A stretch of 64,000 nt of DNA from Bacteroidales bacterium (lineage in GTDB: Bacteria > Bacteroidota > Bacteroidia > Bacteroidales > UBA10428), in assembly GCA_016934395.1 (NCBI GenBank), contig JAFGSZ010000036.1:101526-165525 (forward strand), read 5' to 3'. This document shows positions 1-8,661 of this stretch, in pieces. The notes below the pieces were generated by a model. The model had not been told where the DNA came from and ran no database searches. It worked only from the letters and a program-made list of their open reading frames with translations. How positions within the stretch are numbered: position 1 is the first letter of the stretch; each line of letters opens with the position of its first letter. The position numbers and the translations under genes are program-made.

Positions 1-1
1 T

Positions 2-1012
2 CATAAAAGAAGTTATCTCAATAATACAGAATTTGAGACCTTGTATTTTGGTGGAGGTACGCCATCTGTGCTGAATATTGATGAGATTAACAAGATTTTC
101 ACTGCTATTAATAAAAATTTCAATATTGCAAAAAATGCTGAAATTACTTTCGAAGCCAATCCCGATGATTTATCGGAACAATATCTCAGAAACCTGAAAA
201 ATTTATCCCCAATTAACAGGTTGAGTATTGGCATACAATCATTCAAAAACAATCACCTGAAGTTAATGAACAGGAGACACACGGCAGAGGAGGCAGAACA
301 ATCCGTAATGCGCGCGCAGCAAGCAGGTTTTGATAATATTAATATCGACCTTATTTATGGTATTCCCGGTATGAACAGTAAAGATTGGGAGTTTAATCTT
401 AGTAGGGCTTCACATCTCAATATTCAGCACATTTCTGCATATCACCTTACTTATGAGCCAAAAACGGTATTTTCAAATTTCATTAAAAAAGGGAAAATTA
501 AGCCTGTATCTGAAAAACAAAGCCTTAATCAATTTCAAACCTTACTGGATTGGGCCTCAGCCAATAATTTTGCACATTATGAAATATCAAATTTTGGTAG
601 AGAAAGATTTTTCTCCAAACATAATCTCAATTACTGGAACCAGGGGAGTTACATTGGAATAGGGCCGTCGGCGCATTCGTATGATGGTTCCTCACGTCAA
701 TGGAATGTGTCAAACATTACAAATTATATCAAGAGTATGCAATCCGGGGAAATTTATTTTGAAAAAGAAGAATTATCCACCGACACCAAATATAATGAAT
801 ACCTGCTTACTTCTTTACGAACCATGTGGGGCGTTACACTTGAACATATTGAAAAAGAATTTGGTGTGAATTATAAAAACAACTTTCTCAGGTACAGTGA
901 AAAATTTATCCTGAATAATGAAATTAGGAAGGAGGGTAAAATCTATACCATCACTCAAAAAGGGAAATTAATTAGTGATTTTATAATCTCTGAACTTATG
1001 CTTGTAAAATAG
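2..1012 (+). CDS. hemW: Radical SAM heme chaperone HemW-like (oxygen-independent coproporphyrinogen III oxidase-like), 5' end outside window
   Basis: Frame is open to the window start (HKRSYLNNTEFETLYFGGGTPSVL); YFGGGTPS, GIQSF and 'NYWNQGSYIGIGPSAHSY' motifs are typical of HemW. Confidence 0.9.
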   Translation, partial: HKRSYLNNTEFETLYFGGGTPSVLNIDEINKIFTAINKNFNIAKNAEITFEANPDDLSEQYLRNLKNLSPINRLSIGIQSFKNNHLKLMNRRHTAEEAEQSVMRAQQAGFDNINIDLIYGIPGMNSKDWEFNLSRASHLNIQHISAYHLTYEPKTVFSNFIKKGKIKPVSEKQSLNQFQTLLDWASANNFAHYEISNFGRERFFSKHNLNYWNQGSYIGIGPSAHSYDGSSRQWNVSNITNYIKSMQSGEIYFEKEELSTDTKYNEYLLTSLRTMWGVTLEHIEKEFGVNYKNNFLRYSEKFILNNEIRKEGKIYTITQKGKLISDFIISELMLVK

Positions 1013-1020
1013 GAGATTAC

Positions 1021-2310
1021 TCAAGCTAATTTTGTTGCACTATCAAGTAATTCCTGTAATTTTTCCTGTAAGGTGTCATAGGAAAAATATTTTTTCCCGA
1101 GTAAAAAATTATATTCCCCAATTTCTTTATTCAGTTTTTCATTATAAATAATCTCTTTCATTTCTTCAACGGCCTGGTCAGTCAGCTCACTATTATTAAT
1201 CATTACTGTTTTAAAACCTTTACTTCCGATATCGGGCATATATACAGGTTCATAATTATTAACAAAAATCGGTCGTTTTGCCAGCACAGCTTCTACAAAA
1301 GCATTTCCAAAACCTTCGTATGTGCTGAAATAAGTGCAAGCCCGTGCCTGGGCGTAGGCATCAGACAAAGAATAATTTACTGCACTGGCAGACTGGGTAA
1401 GCCCTTTGTTGTTAAACAGATGATGGGCAAAACTTACCTGGTTTCCCAGGCGAAGTTTATGAATTAACTCAATCAAAACAGCATAATATTTGCTACCTGC
1501 ATCGTCGTTATAATTACCGGTGATTACCAGTTTAATATTTTTATCATGTAATTTATCAATAAGCTCTATTGCGGTTTCAATACCTTTTCGCTGCACTACC
1601 CGGGTTATCTGGAACAACAATATATCTTCACAACGAAACCCCAGGTCTTTATGCAGGCAATTATTTTTCACAGAAGGTACTCCAAAGGGAATGTCAAAAT
1701 CCATAACATTGGGTACGTTTACAGAATCTCTGCCAAATTTTTTCTTAAGGGTATTTTGTGCATGGGTATTGATTACAGCATGAACCGAGTTTGGAGCCCT
1801 TAATGGGAAAGTCTCTTCCACAAAACGGTTAATTTTATCATGAGGTGAAATATATCGGTTTCCCCTTTCCCAGGCAAAATCATGATCGTGTGTTATGGTG
1901 GGCAATCCGAGTTTCAGAACGGCCTTTTTAATGGCAAGGCCCATTTCGAGATGTGAGGGCAGGGCTGAGGCATTTTCTGAAATCAGCAGATCAATCTTTT
2001 TTTCATGAACCCAATCAATAATTTTCTTATAAATAACTTTTGAGTAAAGATTAATATGTTCAAGCAATTCATCAACGTTTGTATCCGGGAAAAAAAATGC
2101 TTTTTTCTGTCCCCAGTAACTTTCTGGCGAAAAAAAAGACATCTCAGATACCAGTGTTTCAAACTCAGGATCCATCTTGCGCTCTTCGTATTGTCCGGAA
2201 ATAATGTACACATCATGTCCCATACGCCTGAATACCTCAATCCATTTTTCGGTTTCAAGGGCCACCCCGTCAACCCCTCCAATTCTTCCGATAATAATAC
2301 CAATTCTCAT
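1021..2310 (-). CDS. GT4-type glycosyltransferase
   Basis: 429 aa; N-terminal GRIGGVDGVALETEKW, C-terminal 'STYEGFGNAFVEAVLAKRPIFVNNYEP' (GT4 EX7E-like region). Confidence 0.8.
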   Translation of the reverse strand: MRIGIIIGRIGGVDGVALETEKWIEVFRRMGHDVYIISGQYEERKMDPEFETLVSEMSFFSPESYWGQKKAFFFPDTNVDELLEHINLYSKVIYKKIIDWVHEKKIDLLISENASALPSHLEMGLAIKKAVLKLGLPTITHDHDFAWERGNRYISPHDKINRFVEETFPLRAPNSVHAVINTHAQNTLKKKFGRDSVNVPNVMDFDIPFGVPSVKNNCLHKDLGFRCEDILLFQITRVVQRKGIETAIELIDKLHDKNIKLVITGNYNDDAGSKYYAVLIELIHKLRLGNQVSFAHHLFNNKGLTQSASAVNYSLSDAYAQARACTYFSTYEGFGNAFVEAVLAKRPIFVNNYEPVYMPDIGSKGFKTVMINNSELTDQAVEEMKEIIYNEKLNKEIGEYNFLLGKKYFSYDTLQEKLQELLDSATKLA

Positions 2311-2364
2311 AATAATTAAGGTTAATTCGCTTTTAAGTATTAAAGTTAAAAAATATAAAATAAA

Positions 2365-2395
2365 AAAGAGTTGTTCTTTTAAAGAACAACTCTTT
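2365..2395. terminator. Perfect hairpin AAAGAGTTGTTCTTT-T-AAAGAACAACTCTTT, likely terminator for the minus-strand gene ending at 2417
   Basis: 15-bp perfect arms, T-rich on both sides; lies just 3' of the 2417..3331 gene. Confidence 0.75.
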
Positions 2396-2416
2396 GAGTT
2401 TTTTTAAAAAACAGAA

Positions 2417-3331
2417 TTATTTTAATGCAAAAGTAGTAGATCCGATCAGGTATCCCTCAGCATATAATTCGGCGCTATATGTGCCGGGTATAAGTTCTTC
2501 AGTAATATCCCAGAAAATACACATATCAATGTCGGCATTTTCATATTCAAGATCGCGGCTATCGGTATAGGCGAGTTGCTGGCCCTGAGATTCAATTAAA
2601 TTGGAACCGTTTGATCCTAAAACTACCACATCGGGCCTTATAATACGAAGATATATGGTCTTAGTCCCTGCTGGTGTAACAGCATTTTCGCGTATGGTAA
2701 AACAAACCCGGATTTTCTCAATTTTCCCGATTTTATCTTTGGGTTTACTGCTTTTATTTATTCCCTCGGCAACAATATTTTTTGCACTTAGCACAGAGGC
2801 CATTTGAACCTTAGAAGAAAGTTCATCTTTTACCTTTGATAATTCTTCGTGTTTTACTTCAACATCGCGCAATTTGCCACGCACCTCAATATTCTCGGCG
2901 GTTAATTCCTGGTTTTTTGTATTTAATGAATCAATTTGTACAATATAACTGCGCATAACCTTACGAAGAGTTTCCAGCTCCTTTTTGTACATCGAAATTT
3001 TCTGATAATTGGCTGCCTGTGTCCGCAAAAGTTTCCTGATTTTTTCCTGTTCAGCGGCAAGCTTCAGGTTTATGGTATCATTTTGTGTTTTAAGTGAGTC
3101 ATATCCAACAATTAAATCTTTCAGTTCCCCTTCAAGGTCTGTTTTTTCTTCTTCAAGATATATATTGGTTTCTTTACTTTTTTGTAACTCCTGGTACAAT
3201 TTAATTCCAAGGGCAGAGGCAAGAACGATTAAAGTAATTAATACGCCTACCAGCCACATTGGCGGCTTTTTCTTAGTTTCGGTAAGATACGATTTTGTTT
3301 CGGGCGGCTTTTTTGCAGAAGTATTGTCCAT
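2417..3331 (-). CDS. Membrane-anchored coiled-coil protein of unknown function
   Basis: ORF 2417..3403; likely start MDNTSAKK at 3331; one TM helix (WLVGVLITLIVLASALGI), then a long heptad-rich coiled coil and a C-terminal beta-rich domain. Confidence 0.65.
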   Translation of the reverse strand: MDNTSAKKPPETKSYLTETKKKPPMWLVGVLITLIVLASALGIKLYQELQKSKETNIYLEEEKTDLEGELKDLIVGYDSLKTQNDTINLKLAAEQEKIRKLLRTQAANYQKISMYKKELETLRKVMRSYIVQIDSLNTKNQELTAENIEVRGKLRDVEVKHEELSKVKDELSSKVQMASVLSAKNIVAEGINKSSKPKDKIGKIEKIRVCFTIRENAVTPAGTKTIYLRIIRPDVVVLGSNGSNLIESQGQQLAYTDSRDLEYENADIDMCIFWDITEELIPGTYSAELYAEGYLIGSTTFALK

Positions 3332-3534
3332 AGGGCTTAAGTTTTGTATTGATTTAATTAGCAAATATATAAAACTACTGTATATCAAAACCAGAAATAA
3401 CAATAGTTTTTTTATAACGAAAATCCGGAATATTAATTATGTTGTATAAATATAATAATATATTAAAGTCAAATTGAACATTTTAGATTACTAAAATGAA
3501 CTGTTTTCTCTATTTTTGCCTCAAAAATTGTTTG

Positions 3535-4113
3535 ATGATACAGGATTTACATATTCATACCATATTTTCGAGTGGAGATAGCGCCGTTGTTCAGGAACAA
3601 ACCGTAGAATTTATAGCCAGCTTAAAACATGCAAAAATTGTGGGCATCAGCGATCATTTTGAATATATTGCCGATAAGAATTATGAAATTTATAAAAATA
3701 CCGTAAAATCTTCAGGGTTTAAAACGGGTACGGAAGTAGACGGGCATAAATGGGCTGATGCGGCCGCAAAACTGGAATTCGATTATTACATCTATCATTG
3801 CTGGGATGTGCCCCAGGATTATAAACGAATTTATACATTACTGGATACAGGAAAACCGGTAATTATTGCACACCCGTATGCTATCGGCACACGTCTTGAA
3901 AAAATTCCCAGGGAATGTTTACTGGAAATAAACAACCGGTATATTTTTAAAGCAGACTGGAAAAATTATCTGACACCTTATCTGAAAGATTTTGATTTTA
4001 TTCTTAGTTCCGATGCGCATCAGCCACATTGGCTAAATCAAAATATTGCACGCTTTGTGGCAGATCAGCTAAACATTACAGAAAAAATTCTATTTCCTGA
4101 AATGCTTAAATAA
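3535..4113 (+). CDS. PHP-domain phosphoesterase-like protein
   Basis: MIQDLHIHTIFSSGD (PHP HxH motif), GISDHFEY, IIAHPYAIG, SSDAHQPHW. Start chosen inside ORF 3496..4113. Confidence 0.7.
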   Translation: MIQDLHIHTIFSSGDSAVVQEQTVEFIASLKHAKIVGISDHFEYIADKNYEIYKNTVKSSGFKTGTEVDGHKWADAAAKLEFDYYIYHCWDVPQDYKRIYTLLDTGKPVIIAHPYAIGTRLEKIPRECLLEINNRYIFKADWKNYLTPYLKDFDFILSSDAHQPHWLNQNIARFVADQLNITEKILFPEMLK

Positions 4114-4130
4114 ACCGGTGAGTATAAGTA

Positions 4131-6071
4131 TTATACAATAATGCGGTCGCCAAGGTCTTTAGAAAAGCCTTTTTTTAATTCATTTAAAACAATATACCGC
4201 TGCTGTAAGAGTGAGATATTTTCAAGATCGTTATTTTCCTGGGCTTCTTTTATTTCATGCTGGGTTTCACGGATTAAGTTCAACACCCGCTTATTTTTAA
4301 AGGCTTTAATGGTTTCCGGAACAATCTCATTCAATTTCATTTCTTCGGTTTCAATATGATTATCATTCTTTTGCCAAATTTTGCTCAGAATATAGTTAGA
4401 AGTTAAAATATCCACCGTTAATGCACTAAGGCCTTCTTCGGGATGATTGATAAAATACCGGTCTTCAATTTTCTGGTTCTCGTTTACCAGTTTTTTTATT
4501 TCTTCAAAAATTACCTTATATAAAGGATGAGAAATTTCGAGATCATCACTTTCAATCTCCCGGATAATAAAATTGGCTACATTAAATTTTTTATTTTCCC
4601 GGCTTTTTGAAAGTAGTGTAAATTCATTATTTCCGTACAACAGAAGCAGACGGATTATTTCTTTTTCAATAGTATAAACCTCAGTTTCTTTAGACTGGGG
4701 GCGGGCAGGGATTGGCCGTTCCGTTCTAAGTTCTTCATAGGGAACAGACGGTCTTACTTTCTGACTGTATTTTTGCCGGCGCAGTCGGTGCGTTTCCGTA
4801 TACAGCATTTTTTCATCAATATCCAGAATTTTACTGCACTCGCGTATGTATACTGTTCGGGTTATACCGTCGGGAATCACGGCAACAGATCGGACAATGT
4901 CCGTTATCAGTGTGGCTTTTTTTACCGGATCGTTTTCTGCATCTTTCGATAGGAGCTTGGTTTTGAACGAAATAAAATCGGTTTCGCTGGCGTTAATGTG
5001 CGCTATAAAATCTGAGGCATTTCTCGATTTGGCAAATGAATCCGGATCTTCCCCTTCGGGCAACAGTACCACTTTAACATTCAGCCCTTCTTCAAGAATA
5101 AGGTCGATACCCCGCAACGAGGCTTTAATGCCGGCTTCATCGCCATCATAAATTACGGTAATGTTTTTTGTAAACCTTTTTAACAGGCGGATCTGTTCCA
5201 ATGTTAACGCTGTGCCCGATGAGGCTACCGTATTTTCGATTCCTGCCTGGTGCATAGAAAGCACATCGGTATAGCCTTCCACCATAAAACACTTGTCGTG
5301 TTTAATAATCGTTTGCCGGGCAAAATATAAACCATAAAGAATGTTGCTCTTATGGTATATGTCCGATTCTGGCGAATTCAGGTATTTGGCGGCATTCTCC
5401 TGTTTTTTTAAAATTCGTCCGCCAAAACCCAAAACCTGTCCGGAGAGGCTGTGAATAGGAAAAATCACCCTGCCGTGAAACCGGTCAAACGTGTAATTTT
5501 CTTTTTTTATTGTGAGGCCGGTTTTAACCAGGTAATCGATTTTATACCCTTTACTGATTGCTGTCTTGGAAAAAGCATCCCGCTGTTCTCGCGAATATCC
5601 CAGCTGGAATTTATCGATTACGGGTTCCCGGAATCCCCGTTCCAGGAAATAGGATAATCCAACAGCTTTTCCTTCTTCCGTATTTTTCAGGTTTTCCTGA
5701 AAATAGGTATTGGCATAGTTGCAGATCGCCAACAGGCTTTCACGTTCGTTTTGTTGCTGGATTTCGTCGGCAGTAAGTTCCTTTTCAATAATTTCGATGT
5801 TGTATTTTTTTGCCAGGAATTTCAAAGCTTCCGGGTATGATAGCTTTTCATGTTCCATAAGAAACTTCACTGCATTTCCTCCCGAACCGGAACTAAAACA
5901 TTTATAAATACCTTTGGCAGGACTTACAAAAAACGACGGGGTTTTTTCGTTGGTAAAAGGGCTGAGGCCTTTATAATTCTGACCGGATTTTTTCAGGTTT
6001 ACAAATTCACCAATCACCTCAACAATATCAGCGGTATCTAAAATCTTATCTACTGTGGCCCGGTCAATCAT
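4131..6071 (-). CDS. dnaG: DNA primase
   Basis: 646 aa; N-terminal CHC2-like region, TOPRIM 'CFMVEGYTDVLSMHQAGIENTVASSGTALT' and 'VIYDGDEAGIKASLRGIDLILEEGLNVKVVLLPEGEDPDSF'. Confidence 0.95.
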   Translation of the reverse strand: MIDRATVDKILDTADIVEVIGEFVNLKKSGQNYKGLSPFTNEKTPSFFVSPAKGIYKCFSSGSGGNAVKFLMEHEKLSYPEALKFLAKKYNIEIIEKELTADEIQQQNERESLLAICNYANTYFQENLKNTEEGKAVGLSYFLERGFREPVIDKFQLGYSREQRDAFSKTAISKGYKIDYLVKTGLTIKKENYTFDRFHGRVIFPIHSLSGQVLGFGGRILKKQENAAKYLNSPESDIYHKSNILYGLYFARQTIIKHDKCFMVEGYTDVLSMHQAGIENTVASSGTALTLEQIRLLKRFTKNITVIYDGDEAGIKASLRGIDLILEEGLNVKVVLLPEGEDPDSFAKSRNASDFIAHINASETDFISFKTKLLSKDAENDPVKKATLITDIVRSVAVIPDGITRTVYIRECSKILDIDEKMLYTETHRLRRQKYSQKVRPSVPYEELRTERPIPARPQSKETEVYTIEKEIIRLLLLYGNNEFTLLSKSRENKKFNVANFIIREIESDDLEISHPLYKVIFEEIKKLVNENQKIEDRYFINHPEEGLSALTVDILTSNYILSKIWQKNDNHIETEEMKLNEIVPETIKAFKNKRVLNLIRETQHEIKEAQENNDLENISLLQQRYIVLNELKKGFSKDLGDRIIV

Positions 6072-6251
6072 ATTTTATTATCTGTAAATCTTTTGAAAAT
6101 CAATACGTTGATTCAAAATCAAATCGCAACTAAGTTACTAATTTTTCACGACTGAGAAAGTGCTGAGATAATTTAAAAGCAGAATGAGTTAAAAATTATT
6201 GTTGACCGGTTAAAAATAATCCAATCTCATGAAATTATTGTATTTATTACA

Positions 6252-6385
6252 TCCCTATAGGACTTTTGAAAGCATGGGCTTATTTATAATTTCTACTTAT
6301 ATTTGGTTTCTATTGATACCGTCCCGGAGGGACAAAATGATGGTAGCATGTTGATTATATTAATTTCCAAAGTCCCGGATGGGAC
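6252..6385. repeat. Cluster of three short related palindromes (TCCCTATAGGA; GTCCCGGAGGGAC; GTCCCGGATGGGAC)
   Basis: Seen at about 6252-6262, 6321-6333 and 6372-6385 in the dnaG/sirtuin intergenic region. Confidence 0.5.
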
Positions 6386-6463
6386 GAAATAGAAATTTAC
6401 TAGACACCAGTGGTTAAAAATTTTAAATTTGTGAGAAAGTCACTTTATCTAAATTAATATTCT

Positions 6464-7156
6464 ATGAAAAAGCTGATCGTTTTAACCGGTTCGGGCATTA
6501 GCGCTGAAAGCGGATTGAAAACCTTCAGGGAAACAGGCGGATTGTGGGAAACTTATGATGTGATGGAAGTGGCCAGTTATGATGGTTGGGAACGAAACCA
6601 GAACCTTGTGCTGCAATTTTATAACGAACGGCGGGCCCAGCTCAAAGATGCGCAGCCCAATGCCGGACATACGGGATTGGTGGAACTTGAGCAGTATTTT
6701 GATGTGCAGATAATTACCCAAAATGTAGATAACCTGCACGAGCGGGCCGGAAGCAAAAAGGTACTTCACCTGCATGGTGAGCTTACCAAAGTCAGAAGCA
6801 CTGGCGATCCCTTTCTTGTTTATGATATCGGGTATAAAAGTATAAAAGCCGGCGATACCTGTAAAAAGGGATTCCAGTTGCGGCCCCATATCGTTTGGTT
6901 TGGTGAAGCCGTACCGGCAATTGCTGAAGCTGCAGAAATTTCTGCACAGGCAGATATTTATGCGGTAATCGGCACCTCACTGGCGGTATACCCTGCGGCA
7001 GGACTGGTGGATTATGTTCCTCAAACTGTGCCGGTTTTTGTTATCGATCCGAATGATATCAGTTTCCCGGGGTACCGGAACTTTGAATTTATAAAAGAAA
7101 AAGCTGGCCGGGGTGTGGCAATATTAAAAGACAGGTTAATTCAACAATTTAAATAA
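6464..7156 (+). CDS. Sir2-family NAD-dependent protein deacylase
   Basis: LTGSGISAESGLKTFRE, ITQNVDNLHERAGS, LHLHGEL, VIGTSLAVYPAAGL. Confidence 0.92.
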   Translation: MKKLIVLTGSGISAESGLKTFRETGGLWETYDVMEVASYDGWERNQNLVLQFYNERRAQLKDAQPNAGHTGLVELEQYFDVQIITQNVDNLHERAGSKKVLHLHGELTKVRSTGDPFLVYDIGYKSIKAGDTCKKGFQLRPHIVWFGEAVPAIAEAAEISAQADIYAVIGTSLAVYPAAGLVDYVPQTVPVFVIDPNDISFPGYRNFEFIKEKAGRGVAILKDRLIQQFK

Positions 7157-7161
7157 ATAAT

Positions 7162-7758
7162 ATGAGAAAGTTGCTGATTATTGTTTTGGCTTTTGCTGCT
7201 GTCCCTGCAATGGGACAACGTTTTCAGGGTGGTCTTCTGGCCGGATTAACCGCATGCCAGATTGATGGGGACACCTATTCGGGTTACAATAAAGCCGGTT
7301 TGCTGGGTGGTGTGTTTGTAAAAACCGATTTTAGCAACAAACTATCGGGACAGCTCGAGCTGAAATATATCAGTAAAGGGGCCGGGACAAAAAATAACGA
7401 TTCCAACACGAATTATTACCGGGTAAACATGCAATACCTCGAAATTCCGGTGTTGGCCCGGTACAGGGTTTATAAATTGCTGGTGGCTGAGCTTGGTATA
7501 GGTGCCGGGTATTTGTTTAAAGCCCAAAAAGACGATGGAAACGGGTATCTCGACTTCGAACCGCCGCTGAACAATTTTGAATTATCGGGTATTGCCGGGG
7601 TACACTACGAACTTTTTAAACATATCAGTGTAAATGCTCGTTTTCAGTATTCCCTGTTTCCGGTATTGCCTTTTGGTGTGGATGTGCCCAGTTACCAGAT
7701 CTCCGGGTTTTATAATAATATAATAAGTTTTGCTTTTTATTATGAGATTGGTAAGTAG
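7162..7758 (+). CDS. Porin family / outer-membrane beta-barrel protein
   Basis: Signal peptide MRKLLIIVLAFAAVPAMGQ; alternating beta-strand pattern ending in an aromatic residue; PorT-like barrel style. Confidence 0.7.
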   Translation: MRKLLIIVLAFAAVPAMGQRFQGGLLAGLTACQIDGDTYSGYNKAGLLGGVFVKTDFSNKLSGQLELKYISKGAGTKNNDSNTNYYRVNMQYLEIPVLARYRVYKLLVAELGIGAGYLFKAQKDDGNGYLDFEPPLNNFELSGIAGVHYELFKHISVNARFQYSLFPVLPFGVDVPSYQISGFYNNIISFAFYYEIGK

Positions 7759-7780
7759 GGGATTACTCTGTCAGACAACA

Positions 7781-8401
7781 TTACCAGCTCGGATTGTCCT
7801 TTGATGCAGCCCATTTAGAAACCTGCTCGTTATAAATCTTCCGCTTGCTGAACAACCAGGAACCATTTACTTTTACCATCACATCTTCATAATGACCATA
7901 CGAGTCCAGCGTTGCACTTCGTTGCAGATTGTTGTTCGACATATGGAACCAATATGCTCTGCCATAGGCCGTATCACCCTCTATTTTAATTACAATGTTC
8001 GATATATTGTGCCGGCCGGTGGAGGGGTGCAGTTGCGGACCATCCGGGTCTGCCGGTGGCTCTTGCGCCTCCGGCATTGCGGCAAGTACTTTTCTGATCG
8101 TGTCCCGGCCAACCCACTCACCTTCTCCGATATCGAGTATCCCATCTTCTGTAAAAGTGGCTACGTACTTGTCGATGTCTCCAAAGTCAAGGGCAAACAT
8201 GTAACGGGCCTGGAGGTCCTCGATTAATGCCCGGTCTGCTGCATAGTTACTGGCAACCGGTGTTGCAGATATTTCGGATTGCTCTGTACCACGCTGACAG
8301 CCATTCATGAACATATATACGAGGAAAATTCCGGCTGCGGTTATCCATAGATTAATTTTATTCTGCGAAAATACTCTTAAGTTTATGGTTTTTGGATTCA
8401 T
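7781..8401 (-). CDS. NTF2/SnoaL-like domain secreted protein
   Basis: N-terminal hydrophobic segment; 'LIEDLQARYMFALDFGDIDKYVATFTEDGILDIGEGEWVGRDTIRKVL' typical of SnoaL-like proteins. Confidence 0.75.
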   Translation of the reverse strand: MNPKTINLRVFSQNKINLWITAAGIFLVYMFMNGCQRGTEQSEISATPVASNYAADRALIEDLQARYMFALDFGDIDKYVATFTEDGILDIGEGEWVGRDTIRKVLAAMPEAQEPPADPDGPQLHPSTGRHNISNIVIKIEGDTAYGRAYWFHMSNNNLQRSATLDSYGHYEDVMVKVNGSWLFSKRKIYNEQVSKWAASKDNPSW

Positions 8402-8661
8402 GAATTTAGCTGTTTTAAAAAAGTATTTAAATTTCTGATTTCAAATTTTCCTTTACAATCCAATAAATGTAAAAATTATACGCCTGTTTGCCAAGCTAAC
8501 TATTGACAATTTTCCGGTCTACACAAACAGAAGCATAATTTTATACACTTGTGAACATAATATATTTTCGATTCTTTTTATCCTTTAACTGCCTTTTATT
8601 TTTTGAGATCAACCTGTAATTTTTTATCTTTCCTAATATTTCAAAACTAAACCACAACATT

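Noticed and set aside
2365-2395. Strong hairpin as a possible riboswitch or sRNA
   Set aside because: Perfect A/T-flanked hairpin directly after a gene end is explained by transcription termination.
3009-3449. 146-aa plus-strand ORF
   Set aside because: Antisense to the coiled-coil gene; low-complexity Ser/Phe-rich translation typical of the reverse strand of a Lys/Glu-rich gene.
4846-5151. Plus-strand ORFs within dnaG (for example 4846..5151, 5451..5657, 5558..5776)
   Set aside because: Antisense to dnaG, no motifs, no plausible independent context.
6482-6889. 135-aa minus-strand ORF inside the sirtuin gene
   Set aside because: Fully antisense to a strongly supported Sir2 coding frame.
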